Assembly: GCA_029834535.1 (NCBI GenBank)
Contig: JAQMWT010000224.1
Coordinates: forward strand, 1 to 64,000
Direction: 5' to 3'
DNA: 64,000 bases
Origin: Chrysophaeum taylorii
Lineage: Eukaryota; Sar; Pelagophyceae; Pelagomonadales; Pelagomonadaceae
Numbering within the stretch: position 1 is the first letter of the stretch; the number at the start of each line of letters is the position of its first letter. The notes beneath the pieces were generated by a model. It saw nothing but the letters and a program-made list of their open reading frames with translations. It was not told the DNA's origin and searched no databases. The position numbers and the translations under genes are program-made. Below, one piece after another: positions 1 to 9,180 of this stretch.

Positions 1-320
1 AGCATTTTCGCACGCACCAAAAGCGCTCACGCGCCCCCTAAAAAGCCTCCTTAAGTTTGATTTAAAAAGCCGAAGTTTGGTCAATACTGTGGAAGTTTGA
101 GGAGTAGTGACCAAACTTGTTGACCAAACTTACAAGGAAATTAGTCAAACTTGAAGGGTTGATTGATCAAACTTAATGCAACTTCGGAGTGACCAAACTT
201 AACTGACCTAACTTCTATGGAAAGTGACCACACATGTGAGTTTTTCCTTAATCATACATCAAAATCGAGCAAACATGAAAGAAATTCACCAAACTTTTTG
301 ACCAAACTTGACGGATCCCT
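1..320 (-). repeat. Left copy of a 0.32 kb dispersed repeat (inverted partner at 15672-15987)
   Basis: AT-rich compared with its surroundings and packed with the motif TGACCAAACTT and its complement AAGTTTGGTCA. The whole stretch reappears in reverse orientation at 15672-15987 with only scattered differences, from the GGATC(C/G)GTCAAG end to the GCGAAAATGCT end. The left copy may continue beyond the window edge. No coding potential is seen and no clear terminal inverted repeat or target duplication could be fixed, so MITE, satellite-like unit or end of a larger element all remain possible. A weaker relative lies at about 18066-18180. Confidence 0.8.
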
Positions 321-480
321 AATAATAATAATAATAATAGTAATATCAAGAGGCGGCTCGTCGGAGTGTCTAGAGACAGGCAGGCAGGCAGGCAGGAAGG
401 CAACGAGATTAGGTCGTCCGCGACCTCCCTCCTGTCGAAAAACAAACAAACGCAGGGTGACGTGACGTGACGTGATGTGA

Positions 481-552
481 TAACTAACTAACTAACTAAC
501 TTCAGACCTCTCCCGAGCATGGGAGCCAGGCCGGACCGACAGATAGGCCGGC
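481..552 (-). mobile_element. LINE/SINE-like 3' end with (TTAG)n tail, copy 1
   Basis: On the minus strand a conserved stretch containing GGCCTGGCTCCCATGCTCGG, then GTCTGAAG, then several TTAG repeats. The same stretch occurs at 10633-10708 and 17115-17192, always on the minus strand. A fixed 3' sequence ending in a short tandem repeat is the signature of some non-LTR retrotransposons and their SINE partners. This copy lies about 36 bp past the stop codon of the GCP2 gene, in its 3' region. The flanking bases include further microsatellites: (AAT)n near 320-340, (CAGG)n near 380-400 and (GTGAC)n near 457-480. Confidence 0.6.
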
Positions 553-588
553 AATAATACACTATACAATCTCCCATTATTATCAGTG

Positions 589-3309
589 TTAGGCGTGGAG
601 GCGATGATACAAGTCGAGGAGGTGCGTGTTGTGGCGGAGATGGCACTCGGCGAGGAGTCTGTCGAGGAAGCGGGCGAAGAGGGCGGACCAGGAGGCCGCC
701 TGCTGATTGACAAGGTCAAAGTAGGAGGCGGCGGCCTTGGCGGTGCGTTCGAGCTGGGCGCGCTGGAGCGCGAGGCGGTGCTGGCGGGCTCGGAAGGAGT
801 CGTCCAATCCGTCGAGAGGCGCGCGGGCGAGCGCGGCGTCGGCGAATCTGGTCGCGGCGGCAGCAAACCGGTCGCACGAGGCGAGGAGGTCGGCGAGGAG
901 AGCGAAGAGGTTGTGGTTTGTGAGGAGGCACTCGCGCAAGACGACGTCGAGGAAGGCGTCGTGGTCGGTCAAGGCCTGGTCGAGGGTGTCGAGGTCGGTG
1001 GAGAGCTTGGCGAGCACGGCGTCGTGGCGCGTTTCGACGACGTCGAACATGACGTAGGAGGTGAGGGTGTGGACGAAGTGAAGCATGCGGTAGCGGAGGC
1101 AGAAGGCGGCGCCGAGGGCGCGCCTCGAGCGTCGGCCGTAGAGGTCCTTGGTGGCCATCTGGTCGGTCCAGGCGGCGAGGAGGGCGCGCGAGACGCGCTT
1201 GAGGCGGAAAACGTGCCGGAAGATGAGCTGGTATTTGACGACGGAGCGTCTCGAGACGACGATCGAGAGGGGCCAGGGGACATCGAGCTCCAGGGCGAAG
1301 GCGTCGGCCGCCGAGACGAGGGGTGCGGTCGTCGGGCGTCGGCGGCGCGCGTCGCTCGAGGGCGACGAGGGTTTGTCGTCGGAGGGCGCGTCGCCCAGCG
1401 GGTCGTCGGCGATACCATGGGAGTGGACGGTCTCGAGGTGGTCGAGGAGGGTCGAGTCGGCGAGGGCGGCCTTGACTTTGAAGTTCGGGGAGGGTTTGTG
1501 GGAGGTGAGGGTGATCGCGAGCTGGAGTAGCGAGTCGAGTCTGTTGCGATTGACTACGTCGGCGCGCTTGTCAAACTCAGAGTCGGCGAGGTCGAGGAGG
1601 TTGACGAGGAAGTCACCCTGGCCGGCGAGGAAGTATCGCTTGAGGTCGAGGAGGAGGTCGAGGGCCTTTTCTTTGGCGAAGACGAGCTCGAGCAAGTGCG
1701 TCGAGGCCGTCGCGTGAGCGTCGTCAAGAAGAGACGCGAGCGCGCCGTCGTCGACGTCGGCGCGCAGAGCATCGAAGGCCACCTCGGGCGGAGGAGGAGG
1801 AGGAGGAGAATGATTTTGGTGTTTGTCGTCGTCTTCGACGAGATCGCGAACGACGTGCCAGTACTTGCCGGTGACGGTGACCTGATCGGCCTTGCGTTTG
1901 AGCACGGCGCCGGCCGCGCGGTGGGCTACCGTCTCGAAGCGCGCCTCCCAGTAGTCCGAGCCGTAGTCCGATACTACGTCGCGGCGCGCCGTGGGGTCCT
2001 CGGCCACGCAGAACTCGTGGTAGGGGTCGTCGAGGATGCCGCGGCCGATCCACGCGCGCAGGGTTTCGAGGTAAGGAGCCGCGGCCTTGGCGGCGAGGTT
2101 GTCGATCGTCGCGCGTTCGTCGGCGTCGGCGCACGGAAACGCGAGGAGCGCGTCGAGGAGCGGGCCGCCGGCGAGGTGGCTGCAGGCCGCGCAGAGCCGG
2201 TCAAGAAGCCCGAGGGTCTTCGCCGCCGGCTGGAGCCAGAACCACAATTGCTGCAACCCGAGCTCGCGGCGTCGCGACCTCGACGCCGACGACGCCGCCG
2301 TCTCGAGTTGCGCGAGAAAGGTCAGATAATCGCGGAGATAGGAGCGGAGCTCGGCCGCGAGGGCATGCGAGACGCGGCCGTACTCGTACCGCGCGCGCCG
2401 CCGCGAAAAGCACCGGACGCGCACGAAGGCCTCGCCCGCCGGAAGACACCGTTTCGCGAGGTCGGCGAAGGATCGGTTTTCGACGTCGTCCAGCGCGAGC
2501 GAGATTCCGGCCGAAAAGTCGTCGTCGTCGTCGTTTTTCAAGGTCGACACCGCGCGCACGGCCCCGCCGTCGCAGCCCGCGAGGGCCGAGAGCACGTCGT
2601 CCACGAGGCTCGCCTCGTCGTCGCCCGTCGAAGTTCCAAACGGTCCCCTCTCGAGCCCGACGAAGCTTCCCGAGAGGTAGGGGCGGTCGTCGTGCCACCG
2701 CGGCCAGTGCGGTGCCCCGGCCGCACCGAGCTGCCAGACGGTCGCCGCCGAGGGCTCGCGCACGAGCCAGCACACGTCGGCTTTCGATCCCTCGACGGCT
2801 CCCAAGAACCCGTCGCCCCTCGCCGACCGAAGCATGACCGCATCGCCCGAGCGCGCGACGTCCCCGCGGCGCCGCACGCGGCCCGTCCCGCTCGGCACGA
2901 GCTCCCACCGCTCGGCGGCGCCGACCAGGTTCCGCGTGAAGGTGACGGACCCGTCGTCGTCCGCGCTTCCGACGCATTTCTCCCTCGCCAGACGACTCCG
3001 GAGCGCGATCGCGTCCCCAAATCGGATCGGGCCCCGGTCCTCGCGCAGCTTGGCGTTCAGGACCACGAGCCGCTCCTCGCGGTCCCCGAGCCCGAGTCCG
3101 GTCACGGCGGCGACGAACCGCAACACGAGGCTCGGCGGACCCCGCCCACCCACGCTCGGAGGCCCGGGCTCCACGCGCTCCACGGGCCACACGCACACGC
3201 ACCGCCCCAGCGCCGTCGACCGCACGCACACCTCCGCCCCGTACCGCAGCACCAGCACCCACGGATCCGCGCCGCCGACGACGACGGCCTTCGTTGTTTT
3301 CGGCTCCAT
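589..3309 (-). CDS. GCP2: Gamma-tubulin complex component 2 (GCP2/Spc97 family)
   Basis: A 906-residue single-exon protein of the GCP/Spc97-Spc98 family, which builds the gamma-tubulin complexes that nucleate microtubules at centrosomes or equivalent sites. From about residue 200 it follows GCP2 closely, with blocks such as YEYGRVSHALAAELRSYL, LQQLWFWLQPA, RGILDDPYHEF, TGKYWHVVRDL, LKRYFLAGQGDFLVNLLDLA and the C-terminal WPLSIVVSRRSVVKYQLIFR and FCLRYRMLHFV. Length is close to animal GCP2. Residues 1-200 do not resemble the usual GCP2 N-terminus. They carry two repeats of the type GDAIALRS / GDAVMLRS followed by WELV / WQLG, reminiscent of MIR or other beta-trefoil domains. The ATG at 3309 is head-to-head with the J-domain gene, 83 bp apart. 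The family call is firm; the N-terminal domain is inference. Confidence 0.93.
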   Translation of the reverse strand: MEPKTTKAVVVGGADPWVLVLRYGAEVCVRSTALGRCVCVWPVERVEPGPPSVGGRGPPSLVLRFVAAVTGLGLGDREERLVVLNAKLREDRGPIRFGDAIALRSRLAREKCVGSADDDGSVTFTRNLVGAAERWELVPSGTGRVRRRGDVARSGDAVMLRSARGDGFLGAVEGSKADVCWLVREPSAATVWQLGAAGAPHWPRWHDDRPYLSGSFVGLERGPFGTSTGDDEASLVDDVLSALAGCDGGAVRAVSTLKNDDDDDFSAGISLALDDVENRSFADLAKRCLPAGEAFVRVRCFSRRRARYEYGRVSHALAAELRSYLRDYLTFLAQLETAASSASRSRRRELGLQQLWFWLQPAAKTLGLLDRLCAACSHLAGGPLLDALLAFPCADADERATIDNLAAKAAAPYLETLRAWIGRGILDDPYHEFCVAEDPTARRDVVSDYGSDYWEARFETVAHRAAGAVLKRKADQVTVTGKYWHVVRDLVEDDDKHQNHSPPPPPPPEVAFDALRADVDDGALASLLDDAHATASTHLLELVFAKEKALDLLLDLKRYFLAGQGDFLVNLLDLADSEFDKRADVVNRNRLDSLLQLAITLTSHKPSPNFKVKAALADSTLLDHLETVHSHGIADDPLGDAPSDDKPSSPSSDARRRRPTTAPLVSAADAFALELDVPWPLSIVVSRRSVVKYQLIFRHVFRLKRVSRALLAAWTDQMATKDLYGRRSRRALGAAFCLRYRMLHFVHTLTSYVMFDVVETRHDAVLAKLSTDLDTLDQALTDHDAFLDVVLRECLLTNHNLFALLADLLASCDRFAAAATRFADAALARAPLDGLDDSFRARQHRLALQRAQLERTAKAAASYFDLVNQQAASWSALFARFLDRLLAECHLRHNTHLLDLYHRLHA

Positions 3310-3392
3310 TCTACAATGTCTTCTTGACTCTTACCCTATTCAGGATTTCTGTCGTCGTCGTTTTTTATCAGCGCCGCGCGTCGCGGGGATAC
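3310..3392. promoter_or_regulatory. Shared bidirectional promoter region
   Basis: Only 83 bp separate the ATG of GCP2 (minus strand) from the ATG of the J-domain gene (plus strand), so both must be driven from this stretch or from inside the neighbouring gene. No TATA box is evident. A T-rich run lies near 3360. Inferred from position only. Confidence 0.5.
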
Positions 3393-4171
3393 ATGATCGA
3401 CCTCGTCGAGGATATCGCCGCGATGCGGCGCGCAATGAAGGAGCTGCAGCTCCGAGCGAAGGAAGCAGCTGCCGCGGCCCTAGCACACAAAAAGCGGATG
3501 GAATGCCAGGCCCAACGCCACGAGACCGCAGTGCGTGCCGTGCACGCCACGTTGCGCGAGCATCGCGAGACGATGGCACAACAACTCCAACGACAAGTCA
3601 AACTCGAACGCGAGGCCTGGGTCCGCGAGCAAAAAGCTATGACGCGCGAGCGCCACAAGGCGCGCGCGGCCCGACGCGATCGATTCCCCCTTTACCCCCC
3701 TCGAAGAATCCGAGACACGACGTGCGCCATTTGTGGCCGGACCTTCCCGACCCTCATGCACAAGCTCCTCCACGACTCGGCCGGCTGCTGCCCCAGGTCT
3801 GCCGCCAAGCCTCATCGCGACGACCCGCCAGGCGCGTTTCGTTGCTTTTTCTACGTTTGTTGTGCTCACGCGAGCTCGCAGGCAACGCGAACTACAAAAC
3901 CCGCTTCCCTCGACGCCACTCTACTCCGCGCACCTCCCAACCACCCGCCCGTCATTCCGCCTACGACATCCTCGGCATCGCCCGGACCGCCACCGACGCG
4001 GAGATCCGCGCCGCGTACCGCCGCAGATTGCTCGAAACCCACCCAGACAAAAATCTCGACGACTCAGCAGGCGCCCAACGCCGCTTTTTAGAGGTCCAAG
4101 ACGCCCAACGTCTCCTAACGAACCCCTATCTCCGCGCCGAACTAGACGCGAAACTCGATGGGACCCCGTGA
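3393..4171 (+). CDS. Coiled-coil, zinc-finger and J-domain protein (two or more exons)
   Basis: The chosen ATG (3393) opens a charged helical stretch (about residues 1-110), followed by a C2H2-like finger, CAICGRTFPTLMHKLLHDS. The frame then changes, and the 3' part encodes a J domain: YDILGIARTATDAEIRAAYR, the HPD tripeptide in LETHPDKN, then FLEVQDAQRLL. J domains stimulate the ATPase of Hsp70 chaperones. A short intron explains the frame change: either 3797-3831 (GT..AG, 35 nt) or 3841-3881 (41 nt) joins the frames, and I cannot choose between them. The J domain at the C-terminus ends 14 residues before the TGA. Exact partner and compartment unknown. Divergently transcribed from GCP2. Confidence 0.75.
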
Positions 4172-4744
4172 TGCACGGCTCGCCAGCATCCTGCTGACCT
4201 TAGAACGCCCGCTCGATCAGCGTCGGGCCGCGCACGGCTGATGGAGCCCTGCGTTTTAGAGCAGAACCATGTCAACTAGGATTCGCTCTTCTTCTTCTCC
4301 CCCAGGCTTACGCGAGACCATGGTCTGGTTCTTTCCGAAAAGGCGCTCGTTCAATAAGTAAACCCACGCCGTTTGCTGCTGCTGCTGCAGCGCGCGGGCA
4401 GCAGCACCAGAACCCCGGTCCACGGGCGGCCGGCATACCACCGTCCCCGTCGAGCCACTCTCGAAAGTGTGTTTCCTGGGCGATGTTGCGGCTGTAAGAA
4501 ATACTGTGATTCTACCACGCTCAACAACGTCGCAGCTGCGACACTGCCGCACCTTCCCTCACATCTCGGATGTGAAGTGACGCCGTTTTCGCATCAGCTT
4601 GGGCCTTGAGGCCATCACTTTGGGGAGACGAGAGCGGGCGGGCAAATTACAAATCCCCCCGGCGACACTCACGTACTGATCGTCGCTTACCCTGCGTGCT
4701 TGGATCGCTAAGAGGGTGCTCGCTGCTGCTCTCTCTCCGACGCA
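4172..4744. other. Gene-free interval before eS4
   Basis: No convincing coding sequence. A short (CTG)n run lies near 4375-4390. The last part, about 4640-4744, should hold the eS4 promoter and 5' leader; pyrimidine-rich CTGCTCTCTCTCCG sits just before the ATG, as is common in ribosomal protein leaders. Confidence 0.5.
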
Positions 4745-5527
4745 ATGGGTCGCGGGCCGAAGAAGCACCTGAAGCGTATCAATGCGCCCAAGCACTGGAT
4801 GCTGGGTAAGATGGATGGAGCGTTCGCGCCGCGGCCATCTGCGGGCCCCCACAAACTTCGCGAATGCCTGCCCCTTGTTCTTATTCTCCGGAATCGTCTC
4901 AAGTATGCCATCACGGGGCAGGAGTCCAAGATGATCTGCATGTCCAAGCACGTCCAGGTCGACGGCAAGGTGCGGACCGACCCTACCTACCCGGCGGGAT
5001 TCATGGACGTTGTGACGATGCCGGCGTCGGGAGACCAGTTCCGACTCCTGTATGACACCAAAGGCCGATTCGTGCTCCACCGCATATCGGACGAGGAGAA
5101 AGCTTTCAAGCTATGCCGTGTCAACGATGTGTACATCACGCAAAAGAAGATCCCCGTTCTCACGACCCACGACGGCCGCACGGTTCGGTACCCGGATCCG
5201 CTCATCAAGCAAAACGACGTGATCAAGCTTAACTTGGAGACGGGAAAGATTGACTCGTTCATCAAATTCGAGCTCGGCGCTATGTGCACCATCACCAAGG
5301 GTCGTAACACGGGCCGCGTTGGGACTATCATGCATATCGAGCGTCATCCCGGCTCCTTCGACATTGTCACGGTCAAGGACGCGGCCGGCAACTCGTTTGC
5401 GACCCGCCTCGGCAACATCTTTGTTATCGGCAAGGACAACGTCCCAGAAGTCCAGCTCCCCAAGGGCAAGGGTATCAAGCTCTCCATCATCGAGGAGCGT
5501 AACAAGCGACTCAAGGGAAGCAACTAG
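4745..5527 (+). CDS. RPS4: 40S ribosomal protein eS4
   Basis: A complete 260-residue single-exon protein beginning [20 protein letters not shown], the standard start of eukaryotic eS4 (about 260 residues). The RNA-binding S4 region includes [20 protein letters not shown]. The central family domain includes [16 protein letters not shown] and KLCRVNDV, and the C-terminal KOW-type segment includes [11 protein letters not shown] and KGKGIKLSI. It is part of the small ribosomal subunit. The ATG at 4745 gives the canonical N-terminus. Codon use is GC-rich like its neighbours. Confidence 0.98.
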   Translation: MGRGPKKHLKRINAPKHWMLGKMDGAFAPRPSAGPHKLRECLPLVLILRNRLKYAITGQESKMICMSKHVQVDGKVRTDPTYPAGFMDVVTMPASGDQFRLLYDTKGRFVLHRISDEEKAFKLCRVNDVYITQKKIPVLTTHDGRTVRYPDPLIKQNDVIKLNLETGKIDSFIKFELGAMCTITKGRNTGRVGTIMHIERHPGSFDIVTVKDAAGNSFATRLGNIFVIGKDNVPEVQLPKGKGIKLSIIEERNKRLKGSN

Positions 5528-6543
5528 GCTACGCTCTTTCAAGCTCACCTCTCTCGATCGGTACGCCACATCCCGCTCGCCGGAGTGGGATACCCCCCTT
5601 CGTCGTCGGTGTTGCGGAGTATCGGGTTTGCTTTGTTACGTATTTAACAGGGCAACGAATCAGTTCAATCTCTGTTTTTTGCCCAATAATATGGGTGGTG
5701 TTCGTCGAGGCGAACAGTCATTTGTTGGCGCCGACGACGAAAAAGGCTACGAATTGGGCGACTACCCAACAAAGGAGGGGGGGGTTCTCTGGACCACGGT
5801 GAGGTTGTTGTCGAGCCCTAGTGCGCGCCCGCCGGGCTTTGCTGCGAGCTTGCCGACGTTGTTGCGGATCCCTCTCGGTATTCCTCGAGCCAGCGGCTGG
5901 AGCGAGCACAGAAGGATAAGAGCGTCCGCATGGTCGCGTTTCGCGCGGGACGCGTCTTCGACGTCGAGCAGCCAACTCGGTGTCGCTAAAGCACAGCCCG
6001 ACTTCGCGCGACCCGCAGCCTAGGACCTCCTCTTTTCCGTCTTACCCGCCGGGTTCTCTGCATGATCGCGCTTTGCGCCTAGCATATGCGCGTTATTTTT
6101 TGTCGCTGAGTTTGGTCGGTAACAGGATGTTCGGACTGTTCTCAATTTCAACCGAAAGTCGAAAGAGAAAACCCGCTCTTCCTGGTGTCCACGTCCGCTC
6201 GCGGTCTGACTTCCCTTTCCCGCAAGTTCACCTATCCCTTCAATCCCCCTTCTCTGCACGCCGCCGCCCCTCCCCCCACCTCACCGCGCGCGCATCGAAT
6301 TGGGCGTGACGGTTTGTGCTCCCACGACTTACGCAACTGAGCAGTGCCTGTTGATGCAGGCAGCGAGAGTGTGTGCAAAACTTGCGCAATGGTCCATCTT
6401 CCGACGCCAGGCTGGGTGAGATGACAGATGGTGCTGTTGGTGTGGCGTCGCGCAGTTTCAAGTTGGCTGTCGTGCTCTACACGCGAGGTGGACTAGCCTC
6501 GAAAATGGTGATGACCATCGGTCGCGCGGGAGATAGTTTGCGG
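5528..6543. other. Gene-free interval after eS4
   Basis: Holds the eS4 3' region and then about 0.8 kb in which I see no convincing gene, RNA or repeat. Open frames here are short, lack family motifs and overlap on both strands. Confidence 0.4.
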
Positions 6544-7012
6544 CTAGTCGGTAAGTGGTTTAGTGGTTGCTACCCAGAGTGACCAACGCGGCTGGAACAG
6601 ACTCGAATTTGATCGGGTCGGTGCATATTCAGAGCTTCCTGAAACGGGTCGAGTGCCAGCACTAGCTTGATGGAAGACGCGTTCTTCAGTCAACTGGCGC
6701 GCATCAGCTAGAAGGCTTCCCGCGCGGGTCGCGCTCGGGAGGGTCGCGTTCAAAGCTATTGAATCAGCGGATGGAGTGCTATCCACGGAAATGCCTAACG
6801 AAGTTGTACCATCGAGCTGGTCATCTTCTTGGGAAATCGTCAAGTCTTCGTCGTACGAGACGATGCAACCTTCGGCGTCCGTGGAGCGTAGAAATAGGCG
6901 TAGAACCATCAGTCGTGAAGGCTACTGTAGCTTGCTGGGGCGACTGCGCGTCGAACGTTGAGCAAGCGCAACGCACAATGCACAACGCGCACGCGACACG
7001 CACGTAAAACAT
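6544..7012 (-). CDS. Possible small secreted protein, two exons
   Basis: Not a recognised family. The ATG at 7012 opens a hydrophobic, cysteine-containing N-terminus (MFYVRVACALCIVRCACSTF) that could be a signal peptide. It runs into frame 2 if a 37-nt GT..AG intron (6870-6906) is removed, giving the acidic stretch CIVSYDEDLTISQEDDQLDG and a Ser/Thr-rich tail ending at 6544. The intron size fits other genes here, but the donor GTTCTA is weak. The intron is inferred only from frame and boundary bases. Could equally be chance open frames in a gene-poor stretch. Confidence 0.3.
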
Positions 7013-7691
7013 ATGCTTGAGTTCTCCTCCTGGGCGAGACGATGCGCGACTGTAGTCGTGCGCGAACAGAACACAGGGGCACTAGAGCCGGGTGTATCTC
7101 GGTCCGAGAAGTATACGATGCATTATTCACCAACGACTGACTGCATACGTCGGGTTTTGGTCGTGACAACGCGGAAGTAGTACTTGTTGTCGTGTGTATA
7201 ATCGACAACAACACCGACGACGCGAAGGTCGCGAGCGCGCATCAGAAACTGGAGGTTGATGAAGATACCATGGCGATTAGCAGCACCGTCATGTCCGAGG
7301 ACACTGAGACACCCAAAGTCACCATTTCTCGAATTGGGGACATGTTGTTGCCGGAGCCATGCAGTTTGCCGGATTTCGGGCAGCATCGCTCACGCAGGCA
7401 GTAATTGTCTTCGGCCAGATGCGACGTCTCTTAGCGGCAGATTTACGAGATCGAGAGTTCTATTGACTCCAGCCGCTGTCACCAGAGACAACTAATTAGT
7501 TAGGCGCGAATAGAGCTGGGTTATTCGGCTGAGCGTGTTGCGGAGTCATGACAGACTCGGCGCAGGTCCAAGCGCACTCATTGGTAAAGACGAGCGCATT
7601 TGCATCGTGCTCATTGATTGTGTCGAGACAACTGCGAATCGTCTGCAATCACGCTCACATCGTCAACTTCCGATCCGTCGTTGTCGTAATC
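7013..7691. other. Gene-free interval
   Basis: No supportable gene or repeat family is seen in this 0.7 kb stretch. Confidence 0.35.
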
Positions 7692-8354
7692 TTAATCAAC
7701 GAGGCCAGGGATGGTGCTATTGTCCTCATCATCATCATCATCATCATCAACGAGCTCGGGTAAAGCATCGTCATCATCATCGTCGATGAGCTCGGCCAAA
7801 GCAATATCATTATCGTTGTCTTCGGGTGCATCCCGGACGCCATCGTCATCCAAGGATTCGTACGCGTTATTCTCACCATCTTCCATTGGAAATCGTCCAC
7901 CAAAACAAGTTCGTAAAATGGCGAGTGTCGACTTTTCGGCATTTCTTCGGCGAGGGAAGTTCGCCAAAACAATGTTGACAGCAGGTGAGAGTATTTTGCA
8001 CGGGTAGCGAATATGAACAGACGGTAGGGCGTCGACAGAACGCGAAAGCGTCCCAATCGGCCTTGAGTACCGTTCGACCGTCGATGGAGGTTCGCCTCGG
8101 GGTTCGTATGAGGGTGGATTGCGGTCAGCCATTTCCGGTTCAGTCTCATGGCGAGACGGTAATTTTTCGAAGTCACCACCTAAGAGCACGCCCATGGCAA
8201 ATTGAGCCCAGTCTTGCGGTAGGTAGGTCGGCGTTGTACGCACATTATTGACCTTTCGGGCGGGTCGTCTGATCTTGGGACCGTGTCTTATTCTAGAGGC
8301 GAGGACGAGCATCACCGACGCCTCGCATGTACGAATGGCCGCGACAATCGCCAT
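7692..8354 (-). CDS. Hypothetical protein with acidic repeat tail
   Basis: A 220-residue open frame from an ATG at 8354. I recognise no family. The N-terminus is weakly hydrophobic (MAIVAAIRTCEASVMLVLAS). The C-terminal 50 residues are strongly acidic, with two versions of the unit (A/P)EL(I/V)DDDDDD, encoded by an ATC/TGA-type microsatellite near 7727-7800. The reading could be the last exon of a longer gene, or only an open frame created by the microsatellite. Its neighbour at 8477-9097 is on the same strand, 122 bp upstream. Confidence 0.3.
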   Translation of the reverse strand: MAIVAAIRTCEASVMLVLASRIRHGPKIRRPARKVNNVRTTPTYLPQDWAQFAMGVLLGGDFEKLPSRHETEPEMADRNPPSYEPRGEPPSTVERYSRPIGTLSRSVDALPSVHIRYPCKILSPAVNIVLANFPRRRNAEKSTLAILRTCFGGRFPMEDGENNAYESLDDDGVRDAPEDNDNDIALAELIDDDDDDALPELVDDDDDDDEDNSTIPGLVD

Positions 8355-8476
8355 TTTCCCTCAAATCGCAAAGGCGGGGGTGAGTACGCCCGAGGGGAGC
8401 AAAATTCCGTGCGAGGACGCTATCGGATTAATATATCCTCGCGTCGCTTCTGTTGAGCGCACCGCCATACATATAA

Positions 8477-9097
8477 TTACGGAGGAGCGTTCTTGCGGAC
8501 GGGGTCGTCCTCCTCGTAGACGATGCCGTTGTCTCTCATGAGCTTTTGGAGCCTGGTCTCGAGCTTGTTCGCTCGGTCGAGGTCGCCCTGTTTGAGGGCA
8601 TCGAAGATTTCGGCTCGCAGCGTTTCGGCCTCTTCCATCGCCACGTCGAGTCCCGAATAGACCTGGACGAAGTCCAAGGTCGGAAATCGGACCTTGTCGA
8701 TGAACCTTGGAGGCGTGATGCGCCTCGGTTCGAGCATGGTGTCTTCGACTTTGTACCCGCTGTTCGCAAAGCCATCACCGTCGCGCAGGAAGGCTCCGAG
8801 ACCCTTCTCGCCCTCGTACCTGGGACGTTGTTGTCACAGGGAACGAGCGAGGACGCACGCTCCGGCGATGAGTCTTGCGGCGCCGAATATTACGGTCAGG
8901 CCGGCGCCCGCGATGGCGACGGTGTTTAGGACGTCGATCACGACGTTCTGGGAAGGTAGGACGTGACGGACGGTCTTCCGCTCTCCGTACGTGGGAGAAT
9001 TCCCGACAGCCACCTTTGACATTCTGTTTACGGACGTGCTCACGAGCCCGACCGCCGCTTTCGGCACCAACGAAGAAAAGCAGATCAACACGAGCAT
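8477..9097 (-). CDS. Single-span membrane protein with UVR-like C-terminal helices, two exons
   Basis: ATG at 9097. Both halves lie in the same frame with one TGA between them. Removing a 39-nt intron at 8820-8858 (donor GTGCGT, acceptor CCCAG) eliminates that stop and gives a continuous protein of about 165 residues. It has a hydrophobic helix (VLNTVAIAGAGLTVIFGAAR) in the first half and a charged helical pair in the second (ETLRAEIFDALKQGDLDRAN), similar in pattern to UVR/coiled-coil motifs of plastid proteins. Function unknown. The splice model is supported by frame, stop removal and a consensus donor. A plastid location is only a guess. Confidence 0.65.
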
Positions 9098-9112
9098 CTT
9101 TTTTTTACGAAG

Positions 9113-9145
9113 GTCGACTGCTAATAAGAGGGGGGGAGGGGGGTG
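9113..9145 (+). repeat. GTCGACTGC..AAGAGGGGG motif, copy 1
   Basis: The short stretch GGTCGACTGCTAATAAGAGG, followed by a G-rich run, resembles AGTCGACTGCTTAGAGGGG at about 12015-12034 and TGTCGACTGCTAAGAGGGGG at about 56807-56828. It sits immediately upstream of the gene at 8477-9097. Confidence 0.4.
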
Positions 9146-9180
9146 CTAGCAGGGGCCGGGCTAAACTTTATTGGGGTTTT

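Noticed and set aside
586-3327. Long plus-strand open frames (up to 543 codons) opposite GCP2
   Set aside because: They are antisense shadows of a GC-rich gene; composition is Arg/Gly/Val repeats with no family motif, while the minus strand matches GCP2 end to end.
7727-7800. ATC/TGA repeats as a CRISPR-like or satellite array
   Set aside because: Simple trinucleotide microsatellite without spacers; no CRISPR array is present in the window.
8834-8836. TGA between the two halves of the 8477-9097 gene read as a stop, a read-through codon or part of an 18-nt intron
   Set aside because: A 39-nt intron with a consensus GTGCGT donor removes it and fits the size of other introns here; 18 nt would be unprecedented among its neighbours.
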